From the NCBI GenBank assembly GCA_028023455.1, contig JAQFVV010007242.1, forward strand, positions 1 through 64,000: a stretch of DNA of 64,000 bases. Reading direction: 5' to 3'. The notes under the pieces were generated by a model, which saw nothing but the letters and a program-made list of their open reading frames with translations, did no database searches and was not told where the DNA came from. This document shows, piece after piece, positions 1-11,153 of the stretch. This stretch comes from Epiperipatus broadwayi. Its lineage: Eukaryota > Onychophora > Udeonychophora > Euonychophora > Peripatidae. Made by a program: the position numbers and the translations under genes. The first letter of the stretch is position 1, and the number at the start of each line of letters is the position of its first letter.

Positions 1-1534
1 GTATACTTATTTGTTCTTATCTTAAATAAAAAAATATCTATTTTTTTCTTTATGAAGCCAAATAGTGATAAGAAAATTCGTATTTCTCTCACAGCATATT
101 TATGGACGTCAATCATTGACTCCAAGCGCCAAACTTACTTTTTACATAAGTATTATGCTGGAAGAGAAGAATACGATAGTAATAGGGCTTCTCTACTAGC
201 TCAGTCCTCAGGGCTGGTGGCTAATAAACCGTAGGAAAATGTACGGGAGACACTCTATGCAACCAACAACGAAACTCGGATCAATCGTCTAAATTTATGA
301 ACTATATTCCATGAGTCAAATAATAAAACACACACATGCAATATACCTTAAAATAACATATCTTTTATTATAATATTTTCTGCTTTTAATAAAAATATAT
401 TTCCCGCACCCTTTAACATTTATATAACCCAATAAAACCTATATATGTATTCTGTGTGGACTTTCAATAGAATAAGAAAAACGAACGTATACACAGATAA
501 AATCTAATCAGCTGTATTCAAAATGGCCTTATCTTAAAAAAATATAAGTCTCTTGCCTTGGTTCGTTCTCCTTGAGGGTTTCAGAAAACGTAATAATATT
601 TGGAAAATAAAATATCTTAAGTTCATATTACCTGCAATTTTTGTCCGATGTGATCCCCGGGGATATCAAAATAAGAAGAAAAACACATGAAATCCGAAGC
701 AAAACGTACGAGACAGTTCATCACGCTTCAGTTCATTCCGAGTCGGATCGATTCCCTTGCGAAAAGTTGATAGGTCTCCGGTCGATGTTCTCCGGTCACT
801 GCTGCATGGCCTCTTCGGGGCAAGGTCCAGAAATCCCAGCACGCTTAAGCCTTTACCCCACTGTACTCATATTCGGCCGTAGCCTTAGCTATTCTTCTTC
901 AATATATATAAAAAAAAATGAAAATATTTCTTTTTTTTTTTTTTCTTTCCTCTTTGAAGACCAAAAATAATCTGACACTAGTTTTTAAAAAAAAAACTAC
1001 ATCTCACTCTCCCTGTCACTTTTTCTTTTTCTTTTGTTTTCGCAAACACAGTCCGTCCCCTTCTTCCCCACCACGTGGTATAGATGGCCAGTTAAGCTAA
1101 TAAGCAGAAAGAACTTTTCGCACCTTCGGACATTTTGGCAATTAACATTCCGGAAACTTTTTACTTCAACCTTCTTTTTAATTTTCATTCAAATTCCCCA
1201 GATAAGATTTTCGATGTTTAATATATTTCTTTTTTTCTTTTACTTACAATAATCTCTTATCTTGGATCCAAAATGTATTCATACGTTCGTTTTCTAAAAT
1301 TGTCTATCCACACCGCAAATACATACATATACCACTTTTACAAAAACAAAACGCAAATCCCCCCCCACCCCCCTCTTTTCTTACTTTAATAAAATCTTAA
1401 ACATTTTCTCCCACTAACAAAATAAATACTAAAACGAAATAAAATCAAAATTATATGAAACTAATTTTAAAACTATATAACATATGTGTGCGCCTTTCTA
1501 CCTTGTAACTAGGGTTTAAACCCGACTAGTTACA
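1..1534 (-). repeat. 3' LTR (truncated by window edge)
   Basis: This matches 3757-5292 almost base for base. It ends on the plus strand with GTTACA at 1529-1534. The short reading frames in it are identical in both LTRs and look like chance frames in AT-rich sequence. Confidence 0.9.
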
Positions 1535-1537
1535 ATA

Positions 1538-1547
1538 CCCTCCTCCC
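1538..1547 (-). other. Polypurine tract
   Basis: On the minus strand GGGAGGAGGG is followed by TAT and then the LTR start TGTAAC. A purine run directly before the 3' LTR is the usual plus-strand primer site of LTR elements. Confidence 0.75.
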
Positions 1548-1550
1548 GGA

Positions 1551-2363
1551 AGCCTTTAAATACGGTCTACGTATTTGAACGGCTCATGCCTAACTTATCA
1601 AATAAAACGATACATCCTTAAATCTTTTACCTTTATAACTTTCTGCCCTGCGGCTCTAGAACAAAAGAAATAAACGACCATCAATCCCAACGATATGTTA
1701 TAAGTTCAACCACCAACTCACACGCATGTGATATGCAACGCACCGAACACAAATAATTCCACACAGACTTATTTGGTTATGTGACCGGAAACACAAAAAA
1801 AAATTTTAAAAAAAAAATCTCTTTTTTTTTTTTCGTATGTGTCAGGACTTTCTAACCGCACTCTGCTACTTCAGAGTCTTATGAGTGTGGGTAACTAGAA
1901 CAAAAATCCGACTTTTAAGCAGGAGTCGTCCCAGACCTTGCTCGCTTTTGGAGTTTTGTGGGTGGGACGGTATGTGAGTGCCGTGCTCTCTTTGGAGACT
2001 TATTGGCTTAAGTTTAATAGGTCGGTCAACCATGTCGGGAACAACATTTATATACAGGACGCTACACACCACATGCCCAATCCAAGCAACCAAACCCGCC
2101 ATCCACCGTACTCATATTCGATAGACCGCTCCCATTTCACATCTCCCTAGCCACCTTTATCTAACTCTCTAGCCTTCAAAACAATGGAGGAAAAAAAAAA
2201 TCGACACACATATATAACTTCAAATGTGGCCTTATATAACGGCCCCTATACTTAATAATATCATTGTTAAATATTAAACCCACACCCTAATAAAATAATT
2301 TAAACAAACACCCAAAAAAAAAAACTTTCAACATATGTCCAATTACGTGTATATATCTTAACT
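1551..2363 (-). other. Non-coding interior of the LTR element
   Basis: About 0.8 kb lies between the gag stop region and the polypurine tract. I find no retroviral-type enzyme domain in any frame. Length and position suggest that pol was lost by deletion and not replaced by coding sequence. Confidence 0.6.
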
Positions 2364-2472
2364 CTATCGGCTATCCTTTTGCCCGGATGAACTCGAAATC
2401 TTTCCCTGTCCATAATTCGGCTTGCGTGGCGGTCGTGGCTCTTCATGTTCATACTGCCATTTCGGTCTAGTA

Positions 2473-3417
2473 TTACCATCCCCTCGTTCGGGATCCTGTG
2501 GGTTCCAATCCGACCCCCCCTTCTTCCGTCCCAAATTTCACAACTCGAGTATCGTGAGTTTCTTTTCCTCGCTCTATCGGTAAACTATAATCATAGGTGC
2601 TCATATCAATCGCATTAAGTAGCTCAGCTACCTCCTCCATGGACGCTTTCCTTATGCCTAACATCATTTGTTCCACCTTCATCGGCATGTTATGCCTCAC
2701 GATCCGAATGATGTGATTTTCCTTTAAATTGCATGCGTCTAACGTTCGCAGCTTTGCCACTTGTCGATGAAAAAATTGTGAAAAACTTTCCTGCTCTCCT
2801 TCCCTATATTTCTCCTGCATAATCCGATATCTAGCCAATTCTTGCCGATCCTCTGACCAAAAACTATCTCTCATCTCTCGTTGATATTCTTCAAATGTCG
2901 TGGGTTGTTGAAACAACGAATTCCACCATGACAGCGCGTTTCCGGTTAAGTTGCTGCAAGCAATAGCGATTTTGCTTTCCTCAGCCATCGGGTTAACGCT
3001 AAAATATCTTCCCAGACTTTGTAAGTGCTCCACGGAGCTTCTCCCATTTGGCCGGCAAATGGCCGAACCTTTAAAAATTGGTTTACATGGGCCTGTGCTG
3101 GTACGTACTTCGTCACGGCTTCCCCTTTCTTCTGCTATTTTTGTCTTTTCTCCCTCAACCTGTTTCTCATCTACTTTTTTTTTCTTAGACTTCTCGTCTT
3201 TATCTATACTTCCTTCCTTCTTTGACTCTCCTTCGTTCTCTTCTCCTTGATTAACTCCTTTTATTCTTTCCATTTGCTGCTCTAATTTTCGCAGCCTTTC
3301 CTCAAATCGATCTTCGAATTTTTGAAATCTTTGTTCCAATCTTTCCAGAATGACCTCCAAAATCTTCGATTCTTCCTTCTTTTCTTGGTCCATTTTCTTT
3401 TGGAGTCTTGTTTTCAT
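2473..3417 (-). CDS. gag: Gag-like protein of a Ty3-type LTR retrotransposon
   Basis: The 314-residue frame begins MKTRLQKKMDQEKK. Residues 1-55 are charged and heptad-like, probably a coiled coil. Residues 56-105 are rich in Lys and Glu. Residues about 120-275 match the retrotransposon Gag fold: ALSWWNSLF, then FWSEDRQELARYRIMQEKY, then an SFSQFFHRQVAKLR region. Such proteins form the cytoplasmic particle that packages element RNA. No CCHC zinc knuckle is visible. The frame ends soon after a run of seven G (minus strand, near 2513-2519). A one-base slip there opens about 50 further codons, to about 2364, rich in Pro, Arg and Lys, as expected for an RNA-binding tail. So the annotated end may reflect a mutation, an assembly error or a programmed frameshift. 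The ATG lies about 310 bases downstream of the primer-binding site. Confidence 0.85.
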   Translation of the reverse strand: MKTRLQKKMDQEKKEESKILEVILERLEQRFQKFEDRFEERLRKLEQQMERIKGVNQGEENEGESKKEGSIDKDEKSKKKKVDEKQVEGEKTKIAEERGSRDEVRTSTGPCKPIFKGSAICRPNGRSSVEHLQSLGRYFSVNPMAEESKIAIACSNLTGNALSWWNSLFQQPTTFEEYQREMRDSFWSEDRQELARYRIMQEKYREGEQESFSQFFHRQVAKLRTLDACNLKENHIIRIVRHNMPMKVEQMMLGIRKASMEEVAELLNAIDMSTYDYSLPIERGKETHDTRVVKFGTEEGGVGLEPTGSRTRGW

Positions 3418-3711
3418 TCACACTATATTTTGCTAAATATATTTTGATATCTAAAAAAAAATCGTAGTAATTTGTTTTGATTGCTTGCAAAATCACAACG
3501 TGGTAGGTTTTCTTCCTCCCCCCAAAGCGCCATGCTACGTGTCTAATTTCTTTATCAACCACTCGGAAAACTATTTTCTGTCTTTCAATTAAAACCATTT
3601 TAACCGAAACAAACTTCACGTCTCTCTAATATTTCTATTTTACTCCCCCTCCTTTCCCTTATCGAATTTTTAATCTTTCTACTCGGCCTCCCATACATTC
3701 CATTCTTCATA

Positions 3712-3731
3712 AAGCCTTAGTTGGGACGCCA
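3712..3731 (-). other. Primer-binding site
   Basis: The minus strand reads TGGCGTCCCAACTAAGGCTT, starting one base after the 5' LTR end. The leading TGG complements a tRNA CCA tail. This fixes the element's orientation independently of gag. I cannot name the tRNA with confidence. Confidence 0.8.
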
Positions 3732-3732
3732 T

Positions 3733-5289
3733 TGTAACGGGTGTGCTCAGTATACCGTATACTTATTTGTTCTTATCTTAAATAAAAAAATATCTATTTT
3801 TTTCTTTATGAAGCCAAATAGTGATAAGAAAATTCGTATTTCTCTCACAGCATATTTATGGACGTCAATCATTGACTCCAAGCGCCAAACTTACTTTTTA
3901 CATAAGTATTATGCTGGAAGAGAAGAATACGATAGTAATAGGGCCTCTCTACTAGCTCAGTACTCAGGGCGGGTGGCTAATAAACCGTAGGAAAATGTAC
4001 GGGAGACACTCTATGCAACCAACAACGAAACTCGGATCAATCGTCTAAATTTATGAACTATATTCCATGAGTCAAATAATAAAACACACACATGCAATAT
4101 ACCTTAAAATAACATATCTTTTATTATAATATTTTCTGCTTTTAATAAAAATATATTTCCGCACCCTTTAACATTTATATAACCCAATAAAACCTATATA
4201 TGTATTCTGTGTGGACTTTCAATAGAATAAGAAAAACGAACGTATACACAGATAAAATCTAATCAGCTGTATTCAAAATGGCCTTATCTTAAAAAAATAT
4301 AAGTCTCTTGCCTTGGTTCGTTCTCCTTGAGGGTTTCAGAAAACGTAATAATATTTGGAAAATAAAATATCTTAAGTTCATATTACCTGCAATTTTTGTC
4401 CGATGTGATCCCCGGGGATATCAAAATAAGAAGAAAACACATGAAATCCGCAGCAAAACGTACGAGACAGTTCATCACGCTTCAGTTCATTCCGAGTCGG
4501 ATCGATTCCCTTGCGAAAAGTTGATAGGTCTCCGGTCGATGTTCTCCGGTCACTGCTGCATGGCCTCTTCGGGGCAAGGTCCAGAAATCCCAGCACGCTT
4601 AAGCCTTTACCCCACTGTACTCATATTCGGCCGTAGCCTTAGCTATTCTTCTTCAATATATATAAAAAAAATGAAAATATTTCTTTCTTTTTTTTTTTTT
4701 CTTTCCTCTTTGAAGACCAAAAATAATCTGACACTAGTTTAAAAAAAAAAAACTACATCTCACTCTCCCTGTCACTTTTTCTTTTTCTTTTGTTTTCGCA
4801 AACACAGTCCGTCCCCTTCTTCCCCACCACGTGGTATAGATGGCCAGTTAAGCTAATAAGCAGAAAGAACTTTTCGCACCTTCGGACATTTTGGCAATTA
4901 ACATTCCGGAAACTTTTTACTTCAACCTTCTTTTTAATTTTCATTCAAATTCCCCAGATAAGATTTTCGATGTTTAATATATTTCTTTTTTTTCTTTTAC
5001 TTACAATAATCTCTTATCTTGGATCCAAAATGTATTCATACGTTCGTTTTCTAAAATTGTCTATCCACACCGCAAATACATACATATACCACTTTTACAA
5101 AAACAAAACGCAAAGCCCCCCCCCACCCCCCTCTTTTCTTACTTTAATAAAATCTTAAACATTTTCTCCCACTAACAAAATAAATACTAAAACGAAATAA
5201 AATCAAAATTATATGAAACTAATTTTAAAACTATATAACATATGTGTGCGCCTTTCTACCTTGTAACTAGGGTTTAAACCCGACTAGTT

Positions 5290-5292
<3 letters not shown>
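3733..5292 (-). repeat. 5' LTR (complete, 1560 bp)
   Basis: It starts TGTAAC and ends GTTACA on the plus strand. It would hold the promoter for the minus-strand gag transcript. Several long homopolymers inside it differ in length from the other LTR. Confidence 0.9.

Positions 5293-5329
<37 letters not shown>
5293..5329. repeat. (AT)n microsatellite
   Basis: An uninterrupted AT run sits at the boundary between the LTR element and the LINE relic. It may be the target sequence of the LTR insertion. Confidence 0.9.
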
Positions 5330-5330
<1 letters not shown>

Positions 5331-5433
5331 CTACTGTAGATAGTCAAACTATAATGGAGTGGAATAGTAGCATACATAAATGCCTAGCTAAGGATATACA
5401 GAATTTCAAAAAAAAAGGGGGGGGGAGAGAATA

Positions 5434-5962
5434 ATGGTTATAGGGGGAAAGAATGGGCATACTGATGAAATTGATGATGTAGATAACAAGAATGGACAGA
5501 TTTTAAAGAAATTTTGTCAGAGAGTGAATTTGAGCATTGGAAATTTGCCAAATATTTATGAGGGACAATATACATGGTCTAGAAATAATATATTTCCCAC
5601 AATATATTATGTATTTATTCATTCCCTCTTTCTATTGAAAATTAAAATGTTTGATAATGAAAAAAGAGTATGTAATAGTGATCATAATTTTTTTTTATAA
5701 TAGAAATAGTAATGTGGTGGAAAATAATAATAAAAGTAGAAAGGATAATGCAAGATGTGAATGGAGAATGAATGATAAGTATAAGTTAGAAGAATATAAA
5801 ATAAAAGTTGAAGAAACCATGGAAGAGTTGTTTGGGGATGAATATAAGGACCGGTGTGGTGAAGTAGAAAAAGTGGCAAATGGGGTTTTAGGTGAGAAAA
5901 TTCAGAAGAATAAAAGTGAGAGTAGATGTAAAAGAGAGGAAAGAAGCATGCAGAGAATATAA
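5434..5962 (+). pseudogene. LINE endonuclease C-terminal fragment
   Basis: The frame at 5434-5700 reads MVIGGKNGHTDEIDD and later YTWSRNN, followed after a few residues by a degraded dimer-like TIYYV segment. It corresponds to the GDFN...TWSR...DYV region of AP-like endonucleases that nick target DNA for LINE insertion. The frame breaks at an oligo-T run near 5690 and continues from 5651 in another frame as a Lys/Glu-rich linker to 5962. Upstream codons from about 5340 (WNSSIHKCLAKDIQNF) also belong to it, but a homopolymer near 5410-5425 shifts the frame. It is not functional. Confidence 0.7.
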
Positions 5963-6801
5963 GTGTGCTATTAAAAACAAAGAAAGTGAAAAAGATGTTA
6001 ATGTTAAATTGGAAAAGTATTCTAAAAAAAGGAGTTGGCCAAAATAGATAATTGTATAGGGAGAATGAAATTGAATAGTGACTGTTGGAGGATATTAATA
6101 AAAGTGGAAGAGATGAGAGTAAAAATTTTGGAAGTATTAAAATAAGGAATGTAGGGGAGAGATAAATAGTATTACTAGATGATGAGGGATTAGAGTATAG
6201 TTCTAAGAAGAACTAGATACATTCTTAGATAATTGTAATGGACATAGAAACGATGTTAGATGTGAAGGAGAGTGCTAACAAACATGAAGGCACATAAGTA
6301 ATGGAAATATTAGGTTTACAGAAAATGAACTGAATGAGGCAGGGAAGAAATTGAAAAGTGGAAAGGCAAGAGATTTGGATAGATAGGCAGCAGAGATGGT
6401 AATGAATTTAGGACATAGGGTAAAATTAAAACTATTGACAAGCTTTAATAAGATGGTACAGAAGAGAGATTTTCTGGATAATTGGAGCAATACAAGAGTA
6501 AGACTATCATTTAAAGGAAATGGTGAGGATCATAGAAAGTTAGGCAATTAATGTCAGTGTTATATAATGTTTTTGCATATATGGTGGCTGGAAGGATAGC
6601 AAAATGGATGGAGAATATAATATAGTGGGAGAAATGCAAGGAGATTTTCGATTGGATAGGCATATAGGAGATAGTTTATTTGTAGTTACACAACCTATAG
6701 ATATGTAAAAATACAGGTAGACAGTTATATATAGTTTTTATAGATATAGAGAAGGCATATATAGAGTAAATAAAAATAGATTATGGGTAAGTTTAGTAAA
6801 T

Positions 6802-7223
6802 TTGGGAATGGATGGATCTTTAGTAGATAATATTAAGAAATTATATAAAAATAATTACTATACACATCAATTAAGGAATATAGAATCAGTTAAAGTTAAA
6901 AATGGGGTTAGACTAAGGCAAGGATGCCCTATGTCACCTATTTTGTTTTTGGTGTATTTGAGAGAAACAGAGAGAGCAAGGGGTAGAAATATCAATAATA
7001 AGTGGCAAGAGAGTATATATATTATCAGGTAGAAATATCAATAATAAGTGGCAAGAGAGTATATATATTATCAGGTCTTTTACTTGCAGATGATGTTTTC
7101 TTGTGCACAAAAAGAAGGGAAGATATGAAAGTTATGCTGAGGACAACATGCACAAGGGTGGATCAAGAGATAAGGACTAAATTCAATAAAGAAAAAATCA
7201 AAATTAAAAATAATGATGATTAA
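6802..7223 (+). pseudogene. LINE reverse transcriptase core fragment
   Basis: Frame 6802-7032 carries GVRLRQGCPMSPILFLVYL, the RT segment before the catalytic loop. Frame 7002-7223 carries LLLADDVFLC, whose ADD triplet (7086-7094) is the catalytic Asp pair. The two parts are in different frames. A 46-bp tandem duplication at 6983-7074 sits exactly at the junction. Removing it does not fully restore the frame, so at least one extra small indel is also present. The upstream RT motifs at about 6540-6800 are recognisable only in short pieces. Confidence 0.8.
6983..7074 (+). repeat. 46-bp tandem duplication inside RT
   Basis: Two exact copies, 6983-7028 and 7029-7074, begin GTAGAAATATCAATAATAAG. 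They are identical, so the duplication is recent relative to the decay of the LINE. Confidence 0.95.
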
Positions 7224-7559
7224 TACTGGGAAAAGAGAAGAGAAAGAATTTTTATTGAGAGGTATAAAGTTAATGGTGGTAAATATATATAACCATTTTG
7301 GAATTATCTTAAGTAATCAAAGAAATTGCTTGGATGAATGAGAGAAAAAAAATCATAAATGAAGCAAAGAAAAGAAAGGGACTGATAAAGAAATTAACAT
7401 GTTTTTATATGATAGATCTAATAGAATTGTATGGAAGGAAGTGGCAGTAGCAAGGTAAATACATGATAACAATGTGCTATGTGTTAGCAATGTGTATTAG
7501 GATGATCAAGTTTTTATATGAGAATGCAAAAAGCAAAATGAAAATGTTCAGTAGATTGC

Positions 7560-8300
7560 AATTTATGGATAGTAATAAATAGAATAGCCAAAATAGTATT
7601 TAAATTGGGTTATGAGTAAAGGGCTGGCAACACGATGGTTGAGAAAGGTGATATGGTATGCAGAAGATTTGGATAAAGAATTTATGTCAGTATACTTATA
7701 CAAAAAGTGGGATGATTCTGTTAGGAGAATTGTTGAGTATACTAGGTGCAAGGAATGGGGTAGAAGAATAAATGCATTAATAAAGAATAGGGAGTTGGAG
7801 AGATGGAAAACTATCATGGAGAGTAAAAAGTGTTTATATATATATATAAATGGAATATTGGATGCAGGTTAATTAATGATAATAGTAAGGAAATAGTTTA
7901 TTGCTTTTTTTTTTAAGTGTCATAGCATCGGCCGGAACGTGAACCCGCAACCCGGGCAAATGCCTGCAAATGCAAGGCAGTCGCCCTGAACTGTTTAAGT
8001 CTCAAATAGGATATTTAGCATCAAGGGAATATACACATAAATAGAAAAATGTGGGTGATTTAGTCTGCAAGTTGTGTAAGGAAGGCATAGAAAATGTTAG
8101 GCATCTGTTAATTGAATGTAAATGCCTGGAAGCAGAAAGGGTACAAATAATGAAGTTGTGGAAGAATAAATATAAAAGTGATTATACAGAACGTGGTTGT
8201 TGGTTTTTATGCTGAGTTTGAATAAAGATAAGGATTTAGATATAAAGATCATGGAGTTGATAAATATTATGTTGTGGAAATGGGATGAAGCAGGATAGAG
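7560..8300 (+). pseudogene. LINE C-terminal region, split by a SINE
   Basis: Frame 7612-7872 (MSKGLATRWLRKVIW...) fits the post-RT region. After the SINE, codons from about 8040 give VCKLCKEG and then RHLLIEC, a CX2CX8HX4C pattern typical of the C terminus of several LINE groups. Stops are frequent. Confidence 0.6.
7893..7992 (-). mobile_element. Short tRNA-derived SINE (Leu/Ser-like head)
   Basis: On the minus strand a tRNA-like sequence ends with CGGCCGATGCTATGACACTT and an oligo-A tail (plus-strand T run at 7902-7914). It is the same family as 21085-21180 and 13054-13171. It interrupts the LINE C-terminal region. Confidence 0.8.
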
Positions 8301-8639
8301 AAGAATATGGGAAATCGCAGGACAGGGAAAGATAAGATAATGTGGCTAACCAGTTTCTCTGGGCATAGTTGCTGAAAGATTCCTGACTCTGTATAATGAG
8401 AAGTCATAGTGCATCACATCGCATTTAAATATTTTCTATTTAATTTTCAGCTAGGATATGCACTGGGATATTTTTCTAATTAGGTTATGTATTTCTTTTC
8501 CCAATCTTCTACAAAAATTCATTTACAAAACCAATTAATAATGATAATTTAATCTAATTATTTTTAATTATTAAATCAATTTTACAAATATGGAAATGAT
8601 GGGAAAAGTAGCCATGAGTTTTTCAGTGACAGAAAAGCA

Positions 8640-8990
8640 GTATCTGGAGCTCCAAGTCCATGGATCAGAGTCTCATATCACTTTCAATATCTGAATTTAA
8701 TATGAACTCCTGAGTGTAAAACTATCAGATTAGCTTTAGTTAATGTAAAACTATCTAATTAGTTTTACTTATGGAATAAGTTTAAATCTTTTATTTAATT
8801 ATACATACAGTCTTAATAATATTTTTCAATCATTATTTACATTTTTTATGATTTATATCAATAAATAAATAAGTGGTTTATTGCATGGGGGTTCATAAGT
8901 TTAAACACTGTAAGTGACATATCTGGGTCATGATTCATGGATTCTGAATTCCAGATTCCATCAGTCTACTACTGTACCAAACTGTGAAGG
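8640..8990. repeat. Two fragments of the common tRNA-related SINE
   Basis: 8640-8740 (plus) and 8888-8990 (minus) both contain the diagnostic core: a CCATGGATCA-like block, a TCTGGAGTTC-like block and the tail phrase on the other strand AGTTCATAAG. The family recurs through the window in diverged form. Confidence 0.55.
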
Positions 8991-9309
8991 GCATTTAATC
9001 CCATGATTTCTGCATAGATTTCCCCCCTAATTCCTTCATAGATTTTTACATCTGGATGTGCATAATTATTAGCAGAAGTAGATCATTATCTATGGAATTA
9101 ACTATATGGATTCAGTCAGCTATGGAAAATATAGGATATACATACAGTACTACATACTAATAAAACAGTTTACATGTTGAAATAAAACAGGGATGAACTT
9201 GAATATTGTTCTTAAACCCTAAATCAAATCAATCCACTTATGAGCAAACTTCACCTTTGTATTTTGAATAGGCTCTATTGAGATATTTGTACGTAATCCC
9301 CATATTTGA

Positions 9310-9505
9310 ACAATTGAAATCTTAAACTGGATTCCAAGAGATTGTAAAAGACCCAGAAAAAGACCACATGTGAGATGGATGGATGAAATAAAAAAATGTG
9401 CAGGGGTGATGTGGAAAAAAGAAGCTAAAGATCAGAGAAGATGGATTGAACTTGGAAAGACCTTCCTCCTGCAGTGGATTGATAATGATTGATGATGATG
9501 ATGAT
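9310..9505 (+). mobile_element. RTE-type LINE 3' end
   Basis: Codons give LNWIPRDCKRPRKRPHVRW, then MDEIKK and GKTFLLQWID, the extreme C terminus of RTE/BovB-like LINE proteins. It ends in a short GAT repeat (9485-9505), the usual RTE 3' tail. It is 5' truncated. Confidence 0.85.
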
Positions 9506-9866
9506 TTGAACATTTTATTTTTACATTTAAATCTTTTTTCTATATAATATATTGATAATCTTTACATTATTTATTACAAATATAAACTGTCAAGCGATAG
9601 ACGTTTTAAAAGTTAATTTTGACATTTATTACTTATAACAATTGTGCTTGGCATTATTGCTCAAATTTGTTAATTCAAAAGTTAGTAGGGCAAAATATTA
9701 GATAGACATTAGACAAATTTACTTATTCAAAAAGTTAGTAAAATGAAAGATTAGATATTTGAATTCCATGTAATACAGCATTAGCATAAAAGCTGAATTT
9801 GAATTGCTCAGGTCATGTTAATTGGGTTGTGTTATATCACATTGGTGTATTTTTGACTATGCAAAT
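9506..9866. other. AT-rich spacer
   Basis: I see no gene or clear element. Short phrases such as AAAAGTTAGTA recur twice at about 9675 and 9735. Confidence 0.5.
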
Positions 9867-11153
9867 CCCTGCATAATTTGGTGCAATAGTGTAGTGGCAG
9901 ACTTTGAAACTAATGAACCATGGATCATGACTCATCCCTGCATAATTTTGTGAAATGGTGTAGTGTCAGACTTTGAAACTCATGAACCATGGATCATGAC
10001 TCATCCCTGCATAATTTTGTGCAATGGTGTAGTGGTAGACTTTGAAACTCATGAACCATGGATCAAGACTCATCCCTGCATAATTTTGTGAAATGGTGTA
10101 GTGGCAGACTTTGAAACTCATGAACCATGGATCATGACTCATCCCTACATAATTTTCTGCAATGGTGTAGTGACAGACTTTGAAACTCATGAACCATGGA
10201 TCATGACTCATCCCTACATAATTTTGTGAAATGGTGTAGTGGCAGACTTTGGAACTGATGAACCATGGATCATGACTCATCCCTGCATAATTTTGTGCAA
10301 TGGTGTAGTGGCAGACTTTGAAACTCATGAACCATGGATCATGACTCATCCCTACATAATTTTCTGCAATGGTGTAGTGACAGACTTTGAAACTCATGAA
10401 CCATGGATCATGACTCATCCCTGCATAATTTTGTGAAATGGTGTAGTGGCAGACTTTAAAACTCATGAACCATGGATCATGACTCATCCCTGCATAATTT
10501 TGTGCAATGGTGTAGTGGCAGACTTTGAAACTCATGGACCATGGATCATGACTCATCCCTGCATAATTTTGTGAAGTGGTGTAGTGGCAGACTTTGAAAC
10601 TCATGAACCATGGATCATGACTCATCCCTGCATAATTTTGTGCAATGGTGTAGTGGTACACTTTGAAACTCATGAACCATGGATCCCTGCATAATTTTGT
10701 GCAATGGTATAGTGGCAGACTTTGAAACTCATGAACCATGGATCATGACTCATCCCTGCATAATTTTGTGCAATGGTGTAGTGGTAGACTTTGAAACTCA
10801 TGAACCATGGATCATGACTCATCCCTGCACAATTTTGTGCAATGGTGTAGTGGTAGACTTTGAAACTCATAAACCATGGATCATGACTCATCTCTGCATA
10901 ATTTTGTGCAATGGTGTAGTGGTAGACTTTGAAACTCATGAACCATGGATCATGACTCATCCCTGCACAATTTTGTGCAATGGTGTAGTGGTAGACTTTG
11001 AAACTCATGAACCATGGATCATGACTCATCCCTGCATAATTTTGTGCAATGGTGTAGTGGCAGACTTTGAAACTCATGAACCATGGATCATGACTCATCC
11101 CTGCATAATTTTGTGCAATGGTGTAGTGGCAGACTTTGAAACTCATGAACCAT
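9867..11153. repeat. 69-bp minisatellite, about 19 units
   Basis: The unit reads CCCTGCATAATTTTGTGCAA, TGGTGTAGTGGCAGACTTTG, AAACTCATGAACCATGGATC, ATGACTCAT. Since 69 is a multiple of three, both strands carry long open frames (23-residue repeats), which I regard as by-products. A 10-bp deletion near 10685 shifts phase. Variants alternate: GTGCAA and GTGAAA in the first half, and TGCATAAT and TGCACAAT between 10760 and 11000, which implies 138-bp and larger higher-order units. The unit resembles the SINE core seen elsewhere (GTGGCAGA...CCATGGATCATG). Confidence 0.95.

Larger units (their letters stand above)
1..5292 (-). mobile_element. Non-autonomous LTR retrotransposon (gag only)
   Basis: Two direct repeats of about 1.56 kb (window start to 1534, and 3733-5292) enclose a 2.2-kb interior. 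On the minus strand the order is 5' LTR, primer-binding site, gag, non-coding stretch, polypurine tract, 3' LTR. The LTR ends are TGTAAC and GTTACA, a perfect 6-bp inverted pair. By eye the two LTRs differ by only about half a dozen substitutions plus a few homopolymer length changes, so the insertion is young. No protease, reverse transcriptase, RNase H or integrase is present, and the interior is too short for them, so movement must rely on proteins from another element. The outer end of the 3' LTR, about 24 bp, lies before the window, so the target duplication cannot be checked. The inner flank is an AT microsatellite. Confidence 0.9.
5330..8400 (+). mobile_element. Decayed LINE retrotransposon (endonuclease + RT)
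   Basis: In order on the plus strand there are an AP-endonuclease C-terminal part, a reverse transcriptase with the GCPMSPILF and LLLADD motifs, a connection region, and a C-terminal CX2CX8HX4C motif near 8060-8120. Many stops and frameshifts separate them. The 5' end is cut by the AT run and LTR element, so the first part of the endonuclease is missing. I do not assign a clade. It differs clearly from the RTE-type LINEs elsewhere in the window. Confidence 0.8.

Noticed and set aside
52-234. Small frame MKPNSDKK... present in both LTRs
   Set aside because: It lies in the LTR opposite to the gag strand. Its conservation only reflects the recent LTR duplication.
641-1252. Several overlapping frames of 60-145 codons in the LTRs on both strands
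   Set aside because: They are full of homopolymer-encoded Phe/Ser/Lys runs and their ends shift with run length between the two LTRs.
9867-11153. Regularly spaced repeats reminiscent of a CRISPR array
   Set aside because: The units are contiguous 69-mers without unique spacers, in a eukaryotic, SINE-related context.
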